From Paraburkholderia kirstenboschensis (GTDB taxonomy: Bacteria > Pseudomonadota > Gammaproteobacteria > Burkholderiales > Burkholderiaceae), in assembly GCF_904848585.1 (NCBI RefSeq), contig NZ_CAJHCR010000013.1, positions 1-64,000 on the forward strand: a DNA stretch of 64,000 nucleotides, given 5' to 3'. Positions 49,690 to 58,302 of this stretch are shown here, in pieces. The notes beneath the pieces were generated by a model. It was not told the DNA's origin, searched no databases, and saw only the letters and a program-made list of their open reading frames with translations. Numbering within the stretch: position 1 is the stretch's first letter; each line of letters starts with the position of its first letter. Made by a program: the position numbers and the translations under genes.

Positions 49690-50658
49690 ATGGAACAAAT
49701 CGGACTTGAACGACTAACAGGCTTGATTGCCTTCGCGCGAGCTGCTTCGCTCGGCAGCTACACAGCGGCGGCGCGGGCGCTGTCGGTTTCGCCGTCGGCG
49801 GTCAGCAAGAGCGTGCAGCGGCTCGAACAGCACTTCGGGCTGCGACTCTTCAGCCGGACCACGCGCTCGCTCACGCTGACCCCGGAAGGCCGCGACCTGC
49901 TCGAGCGCGCGCAGCGCCTGCTGCGGGAAGCCGAAGACATCGAGCAGGCGGTAGTCGCCGCCCGCGCGGAACCCGCCGGCACCATCAAGGTCACCGCACC
50001 GCTGCCGGTTGGCGTTCATATCCTCGCGCCAGCGCTGCCCGCCTTTCGCGCGCGGTATCCAAAGGTCAAAGTCGATATGCGCCTCGGCGATCAGTATGTG
50101 GACCTCATAGCGGAAGGCGTCGATATCGCCATACGCGCTGGCGACCCCGGCGATTCGCGGCTGATCTCGCGTCACCTTGCGCCGCACCGGCTGTGCACGT
50201 TCGCATCGCCCGACTATCTGCGTCGACGCGGCGAGCCCCGGCATCCGGACGAGCTTCAGGCACACGAGTGCGTGAATTTCCGTTATCAGAGCACCGGTCA
50301 GGAAGCGCGCTGGCCGTTCCAGACGGGCAAGAGCGTGCTGGAGATTGCGCCGGACGCGCCCATTACCATCGACGTCAGCGACGCGGTTGCTGCGGTGCTG
50401 GTGGCGGGCGGCGGCATCGGCCTTTCAGCGACGTATATCGCGGCGCCGTATGTGAAGCGCGGAGAACTGGTGCCGGTCATGTACGAGTTCGCGCACGCCC
50501 GCTTTCCGCTGACGGCGCTATGGCCGGAGAGCCGGCGCGGCAATCCGAACGTGAAGGCGTTCGTTGCGTTTCTCGCCGAAATCTTTCCATCTCCGGCTCC
50601 GTGGGACCAGCACATCGAGGCAGTTGCCCGCGCGCGCAGGCTTGACCGCGGACGGTAA
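49690..50658 (+). CDS. LysR-type transcriptional regulator
   Basis: A 322-residue LysR protein with helix-turn-helix GSYTAAARALSVSPSAVSKSVQRLE at residues 18-43 and effector domain from about 95. The LFSRTTRSLTLTPEGRDLL region places it in the CrgA/PecT-like group that includes many regulators of neighbouring oxidoreductase genes. It is divergent from the non-canonical SDR and convergent with aroQ. Confidence 0.88.
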   Translation: MEQIGLERLTGLIAFARAASLGSYTAAARALSVSPSAVSKSVQRLEQHFGLRLFSRTTRSLTLTPEGRDLLERAQRLLREAEDIEQAVVAARAEPAGTIKVTAPLPVGVHILAPALPAFRARYPKVKVDMRLGDQYVDLIAEGVDIAIRAGDPGDSRLISRHLAPHRLCTFASPDYLRRRGEPRHPDELQAHECVNFRYQSTGQEARWPFQTGKSVLEIAPDAPITIDVSDAVAAVLVAGGGIGLSATYIAAPYVKRGELVPVMYEFAHARFPLTALWPESRRGNPNVKAFVAFLAEIFPSPAPWDQHIEAVARARRLDRGR

Positions 50659-50664
50659 CGTCCG

Positions 50665-51120
50665 TCAATCGAATGCCGGCGCTTTCCCAAGCGCCATTGC
50701 CATCGCCTGCAATGCGACCAGGTAACCATTCGCACCGAGACCGCAGATCACGCCCGTGGCTGCGCGCGAAATCAGCGAGTGCCGATAGGTTTCGTCGCGT
50801 TTGTGAATGTTGGTGATGTGTAGCTCGATCAACGGTTGCTGGATAAGTTTGACGGCATCGAAGACAGGCACCGACGCAAACGAAAAGCCCGCCGGATTGA
50901 TGATCACTGCGGCGTTGCGCTCGAACGCCTCCTGCAACCAGTCGACGAGCGTCGCTTCGCTATTGGTCTGGCGGAAGTCACATGTCAGCGCCAGTTGCTC
51001 AGCGAGCGCCTCGACCCGCTGCTGTATCTGCGCAAGCGTAGTCGCGCCGTAGAGATGCGGCTCGCGCTTGCCGAGCATGTTCAGGTTCGAGCCATTCAGC
51101 ACATAGACGAGGTCAGTCAT
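50665..51120 (-). CDS. aroQ: type II 3-dehydroquinate dehydratase
   Basis: A 151-residue dodecameric-type dehydroquinase that removes water from 3-dehydroquinate to give 3-dehydroshikimate. Catalytic Tyr24 lies in KREPHLYGATT, Arg/Asn in CDFRQTNSEATL and NPAGFSF, and the His/Arg pair in ELHITNIHKRDETYRHS (H101, R108). It lies with an MHS transporter and an IclR regulator rather than with shikimate biosynthesis genes. This suggests a catabolic, QuiB-like copy used for quinate or shikimate, in addition to a biosynthetic copy elsewhere. Confidence 0.93.
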   Translation of the reverse strand: MTDLVYVLNGSNLNMLGKREPHLYGATTLAQIQQRVEALAEQLALTCDFRQTNSEATLVDWLQEAFERNAAVIINPAGFSFASVPVFDAVKLIQQPLIELHITNIHKRDETYRHSLISRAATGVICGLGANGYLVALQAMAMALGKAPAFD

Positions 51121-51191
51121 TATCGGTTGCCTGTTTCATAAAAGCGGAAGTTGCGTGGTGCGTGACGCGTGATGCGAAGACGCGACGGGCA

Positions 51192-52568
51192 TCAAGTGTG
51201 GCGCCCGTTGCCGATGCCGGCCGACACATAATCCGAATCGCCCGTCACTGCGGAAGTGGAATCGGTGCGATTCATGTCGATGCCGAGCGTTTCGCGCGCC
51301 GTCAGGATCGCGATCAGCGAAATGACGTTGAACGCGACGCATACGGCCACCACGCCCCACGGCGAACCGTGGCAAACCGAGAACAGCCACACCGCGAGCA
51401 CGGGCATCGGACCACCTGCGATGAGGTTCGCGCCGGTATATGCGAGGGCCGAACCGGAGTAGCGCACGTTAGTCGGGAAGGCTTCCGCGAATGCGACCGG
51501 TTGAATGCCGCTCTGGAACTGCGTGAAACCCAGGAAAAAGCCCATGGCCGCAAGCATCGGCAGGAAGCTCTTCGTGTCGAGAATCTGGAAGTAGACGAAC
51601 AGCATCAGCAAGGTCGCCGTGGAACCGATGGCGAGCGCCTTGCGGCGGCCGATCCGGTCGCTCAGCATGCCGCCCGCGAGCGCTCCGACAATCGCGCAGA
51701 CGTTCGCGCCCATCAACAGCAGAAAGCCGGTTTGCTTCGGGATGGCAAGCGTCTTCGTGATGTAGCTGAGCGAGAACACGACGATCAGATAAAAGATCGC
51801 GGCCGGTCCGCAGAAGAACAGCATCCAGCGCAGCACGGTCCGCCAGTGCAGACGCAGCGCGTCACGCAGCGGACTGCTCACATGCACAACTTCCGTCTTG
51901 CGCAGCTCGACGAAGGCCGGCGTCTCGCTGACCTTCAGGCGGATATATACGCCGACGATCACCAGCACGAAGCTCAGCACAAACGGTATGCGCCAGCCAT
52001 ACGAGTCGAACGCGCTCGCCGACATCGTGGAGGCGAGCAGTAGCAGCACGCCGTTGGCCATGATCTGACTCAGCGGTGAGCACAAGCCCAGCAGGCCGGA
52101 ATACTTGCCGCGGCGATCCGCGCTGGCGTGTTCGATGGCCATCAGCTGCGCGCCAGTCGATTCGCCACCCAGCGCGAAGCCTTGCAGAATGCGCAGTACG
52201 ACGAGCAGGATCGGCGCCCATACGCCGATGCTGGCATAGGTCGGCAGCAAGCCCATCAGCATCGACGCCAGACCCATCACCGTGACCGTGCCGAGCATCA
52301 GGTTGCGGCGCCCGAGCTTGTCGCCAAGGTGTCCGCAGATGATCGCACCGAGCGGACGCGCGGCCAGACCTACGCCGAACGTAGCCAGCGAAGCCAGCAA
52401 CGCGGAAGTCGAGTCCATCGACGGGAAAAACAGTTTGGGAAGTACCGTTGCGGCCAGCGCGCCGTAGAGCGTGAAATCGAACCACTCCAGTGCGGTGCCG
52501 ACTGCGGCGGCGGTTACCGCGCGCGTGCGCATCGCCGCGGACGAGCTGTGTTGTGCGTCATGTGCCAT
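51192..52568 (-). CDS. MHS family MFS transporter, candidate shikimate/dehydroquinate/quinate symporter
   Basis: A 458-residue, 12-helix transporter of the metabolite:H+ symporter family. Hallmarks are TALEWFDFTLYGALAATVLPKLFF near the N-terminus (abridged motif EWFDF), GHLGDKLGRRNLMLGTVTVMG and ALGGESTGAQLMAIEH. ShiA, KgtP and ProP are relatives. The dehydroquinase gene 71 bp downstream supports shikimate/quinate-pathway acid uptake. ATG 52568 follows AAGGAGACA. The divergent IclR gene lies 256 bp away, with an inverted repeat between them. Confidence 0.87.
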   Translation of the reverse strand: MAHDAQHSSSAAMRTRAVTAAAVGTALEWFDFTLYGALAATVLPKLFFPSMDSTSALLASLATFGVGLAARPLGAIICGHLGDKLGRRNLMLGTVTVMGLASMLMGLLPTYASIGVWAPILLVVLRILQGFALGGESTGAQLMAIEHASADRRGKYSGLLGLCSPLSQIMANGVLLLLASTMSASAFDSYGWRIPFVLSFVLVIVGVYIRLKVSETPAFVELRKTEVVHVSSPLRDALRLHWRTVLRWMLFFCGPAAIFYLIVVFSLSYITKTLAIPKQTGFLLLMGANVCAIVGALAGGMLSDRIGRRKALAIGSTATLLMLFVYFQILDTKSFLPMLAAMGFFLGFTQFQSGIQPVAFAEAFPTNVRYSGSALAYTGANLIAGGPMPVLAVWLFSVCHGSPWGVVAVCVAFNVISLIAILTARETLGIDMNRTDSTSAVTGDSDYVSAGIGNGRHT

Positions 52569-52733
52569 GTTGTCTCCTTGACCTGCCGCCGTGCGAAACA
52601 TGCCGTGCGGAATATGGCGGAAGCGCGGACGGTTGCCGCCGTCCGCTGCTCCCGCGCTTTATACGTTGCTGTTTGCCGGGACTCCGGGTGCTCCGGGAAT
52701 CTCGTGAACCAAGATTAGCATTGGTAGTTGGGA

Positions 52734-52766
52734 CGCTATTCCAGGGTGGAATTCCGTTTCATAGCG
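52734..52766. promoter_or_regulatory. nested palindromes between the MHS transporter and IclR genes
   Basis: An outer pair CGCTAT (52734-52739) and ATAGCG (52761-52766) encloses ATTCCA-GGG-TGGAAT (52738-52752). The site lies 59 bp before the IclR start and resembles an IclR/PcaR-type operator arrangement. Confidence 0.5.
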
Positions 52767-52824
52767 TGCAATCATTCGACTTCACCGCACTCCGCTAAAG
52801 CACGCGGATCTCTGGAGATAGATA

Positions 52825-53607
52825 ATGCCCGGCGTCACAGAACGCACCATGGCGGTCCTTGAATTTCTGGCCACGCAGATGGAAGGCACACCGCTCGCAC
52901 TGATCGCGGATGAGCTCGATATTCCGCGCAGCGCGTGTCACCGCCTGCTGGTCGATTTGAAGAATTGCGGCTATGTGCGGCAGTTGCGCGAGCACGGCGA
53001 CTATGTGCTGACCACCAAGCTCGTCGGCTTGGGGTTGGGGTATCTCGCGACATCGGGGATCGTGGATATCGCGCAGACCGTCCTTGATCGCCTCGCCGAA
53101 AAATCGGGCGAACTGGTGCGGCTTGCAATCGTCGACGGCGACAGGCTGACGTGGGTCGCCAAGTCGCAAGGCGCATTGAAAGGCCTGCGCTACGACCCTG
53201 ACATGGGCATGGACACGATCCTGTCGTGCAGCGCCACGGGCCACGCGTGGATGATGACGATGACCGACGAGCGAGCGCTGGAACTTGTCTCGCGGCAAGG
53301 CTTCGGGCAGCCCAAACAGTACGGCCCGAACGCGCCGACTACAATTGCCGGCTTGTTGAAATTCGTTCACGCCGCGCGCGAGCGCGGCTATGCAACCATC
53401 AACGAAGTGTTTGCGCCCGGCATGACGGCGATGGCCGCGCCCGTCCTGCGACGCGGTTATCCCGCCATGGGTGTGATCAGCATAGCGGGACCGCTCGTGC
53501 GGCTCGACGAGAAGCGCATGGCGAGCCTCGGCTCGACGCTAATCGCGGCAGCCGCCGAACTGGCGGCCGCAAGCCACGCATCGCCACTATTCGATCGCCG
53601 ACGTTAA
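52825..53607 (+). CDS. IclR family transcriptional regulator
   Basis: A 260-residue IclR regulator with N-terminal helix-turn-helix (TPLALIADELDIPRSACHRLL) and C-terminal effector domain including GMDTILSCSATGHAWM and GYATINEVFAPGMTAMAAPV. IclR-type proteins (PcaR, PobR, QuiR) commonly control aromatic acid and hydroaromatic acid catabolism. It is divergent from the MHS transporter and dehydroquinase genes, which it probably regulates. Confidence 0.9.
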   Translation: MPGVTERTMAVLEFLATQMEGTPLALIADELDIPRSACHRLLVDLKNCGYVRQLREHGDYVLTTKLVGLGLGYLATSGIVDIAQTVLDRLAEKSGELVRLAIVDGDRLTWVAKSQGALKGLRYDPDMGMDTILSCSATGHAWMMTMTDERALELVSRQGFGQPKQYGPNAPTTIAGLLKFVHAARERGYATINEVFAPGMTAMAAPVLRRGYPAMGVISIAGPLVRLDEKRMASLGSTLIAAAAELAAASHASPLFDRRR

Positions 53608-53642
53608 TGGCGTGACCGGCGCAGCCGCTCTCGCGCTTCGGC

Positions 53643-54710
53643 TCAACGCGGAATGAGCCGCTCGGCCTTGAGCCGGTCGAATAGTTCGAAGAATGCGTCA
53701 GGCGTACTCTGATAATCGAGGAATCCGGCCTTGCGGCTCTTCGTCATATCGGTCAGCACTTCCATTGGACGCCCCAGATCTGCGTCTGTATGCCACCATG
53801 ACGCGAGCTTGCCGATATCGCTTTCGCGCAGATCGAACTGTGCGGCAATGTCGGACCATTGCTTGCCCGCATCGTGCATGCGGTTTTCGAGCGGACGCAC
53901 GACGCCGTCAAACGGTGCCGCTTCCACGCCGAAGTATTCCGCGAGTCGCGGCCACAGCCATTTCCAACGAAACACGTCGCCGTTGACCACGTTGAAGTCT
54001 TCATTGCGCGCATTCGGCGATGTGGCGGCCCATTCGAGATGCCGTGCGAGAAGGCGGGCGTCGGTCATGTCGGTGAGACTTTCCCATTGCGCGGCGGAGC
54101 CCGGGAAGACGAACGGCTGACCGGTGTGTTTGCACAGCGTTGCATAGACGGCGAGCGTCATGCCCATGTTCATCGCATTGCCGATCGCGAAGCCGATGAT
54201 CGTGTGCGGACGATGCACGCTCCAACTGAAGCCGTATTGCGCGGCGGCATCGAACAGGCGGTCTTCCTGCTCGTAGTAGAAGTTATCGACGTTCTGACGT
54301 CCCTGCTCCTCGCGAAACGGTGTTATGGGCACGGCACCCGTTGCATATGCCTCGAACGGACCGAGATAGTGCTTGAGCCCTGTAACCAGTGCCGCGTGCC
54401 GCAATGTGCCCGTCGTACCGAGCGCGTCCAGCACATGCTGCACCATGCCGCCGTTCACGCGGATGTTCTCCTGCTCCGTGGCTTGCCGCGCCCACGCGGT
54501 GAAGAACACATGGGTGAAAGTCTTGCCGGCTAGCGCCGCGCTAACGGATTGCGCGGAGGTCAGGTCGGCGGTGGTGGCTTCTATGCCGGGCGGCACGGCC
54601 GTGCGGCCGCGCGAGAGGCCCGCCACGTTCCAGCCGGTCGAGCGCAACTGGTTGGCAAGATTGCTGCCGACGATACCGCTTGCGCCGATGATGATTGCGC
54701 GTTTTTCCAT
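53643..54710 (-). CDS. PRISE-type SDR (progesterone 5-beta-reductase/iridoid synthase-like)
   Basis: A 355-residue extended SDR. The cofactor motif is IIIGASGIVGSNLA near residue 10. The PRISE signature is NFYYEQED (residues 143-150) with K113 (VTGLKHYLGPFEAY) replacing the usual Tyr-x3-Lys arrangement. Relatives reduce activated C=C bonds of enones with NADPH. ATG 54710 is chosen; TTG 54725 is a possible alternative as no good ribosome site is seen. It is a single gene between the IclR gene and a phospholipase D-like gene. Confidence 0.85.
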   Translation of the reverse strand: MEKRAIIIGASGIVGSNLANQLRSTGWNVAGLSRGRTAVPPGIEATTADLTSAQSVSAALAGKTFTHVFFTAWARQATEQENIRVNGGMVQHVLDALGTTGTLRHAALVTGLKHYLGPFEAYATGAVPITPFREEQGRQNVDNFYYEQEDRLFDAAAQYGFSWSVHRPHTIIGFAIGNAMNMGMTLAVYATLCKHTGQPFVFPGSAAQWESLTDMTDARLLARHLEWAATSPNARNEDFNVVNGDVFRWKWLWPRLAEYFGVEAAPFDGVVRPLENRMHDAGKQWSDIAAQFDLRESDIGKLASWWHTDADLGRPMEVLTDMTKSRKAGFLDYQSTPDAFFELFDRLKAERLIPR

Positions 54711-54953
54711 GAGAGAGATAGCCAAGTAAGTGAATTCCTGTCGACCCGGGCGGGTTCTGCGACCGGCCGTTACGGCCTTTACCGCCTTTACCCGGGAATG
54801 AAGCGCGTCTCCTCAAAACCCGTTCGAAGCCGTCGAACGACCATTGCTCAGGCGGCGCGCCGTTTGAAGCATAGTTGCAGCAAGCGGCGGACCGCGCATA
54901 TCACGGCGCCCGCAAGGCTGAAGTAAGGCGAGTGCGGACGCGGGACCCAATCG

Positions 54954-56018
54954 TCAAAGCTGCGGATCGAGTAGCGCGACGGTGCGTTCCAGCAGCTTTT
55001 CGGCGAGCGGACGACGGCGCCAGTCCTCTAGCGTGATGCGTTTAGCGTGAACGACGTCGTTGTCGAAAATCGCCGTCTGCTGGCGCGCGAAGTCGCGATC
55101 GTAGATGTTGAGATTGGCCTCGTCATTGAGTTTGAACGAGCGGCTGTCGAAGTTAGTCGAGCCGACCGACACCAGAAACTCGTCTACTACAATCAGCTTG
55201 CAGTGGAACATCGTTGGCTGGTACTCGTATATCTCGACGCCTGCCTCCAGAAGGTCGCCCCAGCAGGCTGAGCTGCTGAACATATGCGCGAGACCGTCGC
55301 CCGCGGCGTCGATCTCTGGAAAGTATGGCGAGCCGTGCAGCACGTTACCGGTTGCCTTGACCCAATTGTCCATGAAGACAGCCTGCATCTGTCCGACCGC
55401 CGGGCCTGCGACGCGAAAGTGCGTGTCGCGCCAGTGCTTCTCGTCCTGCGCGTGACCGGTCCATTCGTCGGCGATACCCACGCCGCCCGTATAGCCGATG
55501 CGTCCGTCGATCACGAGCAGCTTGCGGTGCGTGCGATCGTTCATGCGGCCGAGGCCCGTCCAGTGCGGCTTGTGATACTGGATGACTTCGGCACCCGCAT
55601 CGCGCAGCATCTGTAGATAGCGCTTATCCATCTTCGACGAGCCGACCCAGTCGAGCAGTACATGCACTGCGACACCCGCACGCGCCTTCTCGGACAATGC
55701 ATGCGCAATCTTTTCGCCGATCGCGCCGGACCAGTAAATGAAAGTCTCGAAGGTGATCGTGTGCTGCGCCGAGAGGATGCCTTCCATCATCGAAGGAAAG
55801 ATCTCGTCGCCGTTCACGAGCACCTGGAAGTGATTGCCCCCGATAACGGGCGGCCCAAGCAGCAGCCCCATTGAGCGGGTGAACTGAGGATCGTCGCTCG
55901 CGTAGAGCCTTTCGATCTTGTGCTCGATCTTCTTCTCGCCGCTCGTCAGGTTCGCGACTACAAGCACGACGACGAGCGTTACCGCGACCGTCAGGATAAT
56001 CAGGGCAATCGTCGGCAT
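54954..56018 (-). CDS. cardiolipin synthase-like phospholipase D protein with internal deletion
   Basis: A 354-residue membrane protein with one N-terminal helix (residues 3-23) and two HKD motifs: H164-x-K166...D171 (THRKLLVIDGRIGYTGG) and H272-x-K274...D279 (FHCKLIVVDEFLVSVGS). The order ETFIYWSG, GVAVHVLLDWVGSSKMDK, EKHWRDTHFRVAGPAV is that of ClsB/PLD-type enzymes. Normally about 70-80 residues containing LMYLL/AxxYFVPD-type strands separate MFSSS from the WGDLLEAGVEIYEY element; here they are directly joined (residues 246-256). This looks like an in-frame deletion in the second PLD domain. Both HKD motifs survive, but activity may be lost. The N-terminal start at 56018 lacks alternatives. 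Confidence 0.8.
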   Translation of the reverse strand: MPTIALIILTVAVTLVVVLVVANLTSGEKKIEHKIERLYASDDPQFTRSMGLLLGPPVIGGNHFQVLVNGDEIFPSMMEGILSAQHTITFETFIYWSGAIGEKIAHALSEKARAGVAVHVLLDWVGSSKMDKRYLQMLRDAGAEVIQYHKPHWTGLGRMNDRTHRKLLVIDGRIGYTGGVGIADEWTGHAQDEKHWRDTHFRVAGPAVGQMQAVFMDNWVKATGNVLHGSPYFPEIDAAGDGLAHMFSSSACWGDLLEAGVEIYEYQPTMFHCKLIVVDEFLVSVGSTNFDSRSFKLNDEANLNIYDRDFARQQTAIFDNDVVHAKRITLEDWRRRPLAEKLLERTVALLDPQL

Positions 56019-56269
56019 GCGCGGGCCTCCGTAGCGGACGTTCGTCCGGAACCGTAAGTGTACGGGCGTTTTGGGCGACGGATGAGTCAGCAAGCGCACG
56101 ATATTGCCTGTGCGTCGGCAGAGGAGTGTGGAATCCCGCGCGACGATTGGTGCGACCTTGCCTTTGATCGCGGAGTTCACCGAACCTGGCCGATTGTGGT
56201 GAACAAGTCGGCGCTCAAAGTCGAGTTGGCTTGCCCAAGCGACGACCGGTTGCGAAACGAAGGCCTCTA

Positions 56270-57517
56270 TTATCGAGCGATACGCACCTGCGCGAGAACC
56301 AGCGTTACAGCCCACAGCAGGAACGCGGCCATGCTGAACGCAAAGCCAAGCGTGCAGACGCCGGCCCAGCCCGTGCGCGTATATACGTAGGTAGAAGCTG
56401 CCGCGCCGAGACCGCTTCCCGCCGAATAAAAGAGCATATAGCAACCGACCAGGCGACTTTGTGCTTCAGGCCGAAGCCTGAAGATCATGCTCTGGTTGAT
56501 GACATGAACCGCCTGGCCACCCATGTCGAGCAACACGATGCCCGCGATCAACGCCAGCATGCTGTGTTGCATGAAGCCAATCGGTATCCACGACACGAGC
56601 AGGCACACGAGCGCCGCCCCGGTAGTCCATTGTCGAAGGCCGCGATCGGCAAGGCGCCCGGCTCGGGCTGCGGCCAACGCCCCGATCGCACCAACCAGCC
56701 CGAAGGCGCCGATCTGCGTATGCGACATAGCAAACGGTGGTGCGCTGAGCGGTAATACAAGAGCGCTCCAGAAGGTGCCGAATGCCGCGAACATCAGGAG
56801 CCCGATCGTGCCGCGAACCTGTAGAACCCGTTCCGACACAAGCAGGGTAACCATCGACCGTAGCAATTCCGGGTAGCTCATTTTGACGGGGTTCACGCGT
56901 GGCGCCGGCAACGCGATCCGCAGCACGATCAGCATGACGATTGTCAACAGCCCCGATATCAGATAGACCGACCGCCAGCCGAGCAGATCGGTAATGAGGC
57001 CCGCGAAGCAGCGAGCCATCAGCAGACCGACCACCACCCCGCTTTGAGCCGCGCCGACCACCCGGCCGCGCTCCGATTCGTGCGCAAGCGCCGCTGCGTA
57101 TGCAATGAGTCCTTGCGTCATGGCGGTACCGAGCATGCCGACTCCGACCATGCCGATCATCAGCATGATCGGCGAACCCACCATTCCGGTCATGGTCAAT
57201 GCGGCGGCCAGCAGTATCAGTTGCGCACAGATCAAGCGTTTCCGGTTCATGAGATCGCCGAGCGGGACGAGAAGCAGCAACGCCAGCGCGCAACCGAGTT
57301 GCGTTGCGGTGATCACCCCGCCGACCGCGGCCTGCTGGATGCCAAAGTCTGCGGCAATCGCGTCGAGAAGCGGTTGCGCATAGTAGACATTGGCGACGCT
57401 CATCGCGCAACACGCTGCGAGGAGTAGAACCAGCGCTGCCGGTATGGCGTGCCGCACCTGAACCTCGCCTGACTTGGGCCGGTCCGTCACAACGCACCGT
57501 GTGCATCCAGAATCCAT
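56270..57517 (-). CDS. MFS permease (YnfM-like, arabinose-efflux family)
   Basis: A 415-residue 12-helix permease. ANVYYAQPLLDAIAADFGIQ near residue 43 and LVPLGDLMNRKRLICAQL are typical of the MFS family of YnfM/Bcr-like exporters; other members are regulated by neighbouring HxlR or LysR genes. Its start has an AAGGGCG site. It is divergent from an HxlR gene, and a 15-bp inverted repeat lies between. Export of a reactive electrophile or drug is a plausible role. Confidence 0.87.
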   Translation of the reverse strand: MDSGCTRCVVTDRPKSGEVQVRHAIPAALVLLLAACCAMSVANVYYAQPLLDAIAADFGIQQAAVGGVITATQLGCALALLLLVPLGDLMNRKRLICAQLILLAAALTMTGMVGSPIMLMIGMVGVGMLGTAMTQGLIAYAAALAHESERGRVVGAAQSGVVVGLLMARCFAGLITDLLGWRSVYLISGLLTIVMLIVLRIALPAPRVNPVKMSYPELLRSMVTLLVSERVLQVRGTIGLLMFAAFGTFWSALVLPLSAPPFAMSHTQIGAFGLVGAIGALAAARAGRLADRGLRQWTTGAALVCLLVSWIPIGFMQHSMLALIAGIVLLDMGGQAVHVINQSMIFRLRPEAQSRLVGCYMLFYSAGSGLGAAASTYVYTRTGWAGVCTLGFAFSMAAFLLWAVTLVLAQVRIAR

Positions 57518-57545
57518 GTATCGCCCTTACGCAAACTGATGTGTA

Positions 57546-57597
57546 GTTGCAAAATAAAACTAGATGAAGTGTATTCACGCTTGTTTTAAAATGCAAC
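57546..57597. promoter_or_regulatory. inverted repeat between MFS and HxlR genes
   Basis: GTTGCAAAATAAAAC (57546-57560) mirrors GTTTTAAAATGCAAC (57583-57597) with 12 of 15 pairs matching. It lies 28 bp before the MFS start and 85 bp before the HxlR start, a likely HxlR operator controlling both directions. Confidence 0.65.
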
Positions 57598-57682
57598 TGG
57601 TTCGAGCGTGGCGGAGTTTTTCACCTCTTCGTGTGGCGCGCGGGCTGAACGATAACGGCTGGATCAAAAGGAGGTGTTGCAG

Positions 57683-58138
57683 ATGGCTGCGCGTAAGAGT
57701 CTTGCGGATTCGTCATGCCCGGTTGCACGAGCACTTGATATCGTAGGGGACCGGTGGGCGCTGCTGATCGTGCGTGACGCATTCGACGGCGTGCGCCGTT
57801 TCGGGCAATTCCAAGAGAGCCTGGACATTGCGCGCAACATCCTGACCGACCGGCTGCGGCGTCTCGTAGTAGCGGAAGTGCTTGAAGTGGTCGCCGCATC
57901 TGACGGTTCCGCATATCAGGAGTACATCCTGACGCCGAAGGGTGAAGCGCTCTTTCCGGTGATCGTCACGTTGCGGCAGTGGGGCGAAGGCAACTTGTTC
58001 GGACGCGGCGAAAAGCGCTCGCAGTTGATCGACCGGGCGAGCGGCAGACCGGTGCCTAAGGTGACACTGCGCAGCGCGGATGGAGAGGCGCTGGCGCCAG
58101 CTGATACCTTCGTGAAGAAAGTCGCGGTGCGGGTCTAG
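57683..58138 (+). CDS. HxlR family transcriptional regulator
   Basis: A 151-residue winged-helix regulator: CPVARALDIVGDRWALLIVRDAF is the HxlR hallmark, followed by RFGQFQESLDIARNILTDRLRRL. Such proteins respond to reactive carbonyls, quinones or other electrophiles, often by cysteine oxidation; C12 in the opening is conserved. AGGAGGTG lies 8 nt before ATG 57683, the best of the possible starts. It is divergent from the MFS permease, which it likely represses. Confidence 0.9.
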   Translation: MAARKSLADSSCPVARALDIVGDRWALLIVRDAFDGVRRFGQFQESLDIARNILTDRLRRLVVAEVLEVVAASDGSAYQEYILTPKGEALFPVIVTLRQWGEGNLFGRGEKRSQLIDRASGRPVPKVTLRSADGEALAPADTFVKKVAVRV

Positions 58139-58302
58139 CAGGTGACCATACCGCTGGGGCCGGCGGCGATAGTCGTGCGACGGTGGCGACTCTGGTTACC
58201 TCAATGACGCGAAACGAGTTCGACACGCACAGATAGCGAAAAGTGTTCACCATGCCGAGCCACGAGACGCCGGCACCGTTGCACGCTCTTGTAAGCACGT
58301 CA

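Noticed and set aside
56019..56444. N-terminal in-frame extension of the phospholipase D-like gene
   Set aside because: The extension is Arg/Cys-rich and would precede a perfectly good membrane-helix start at 56018.
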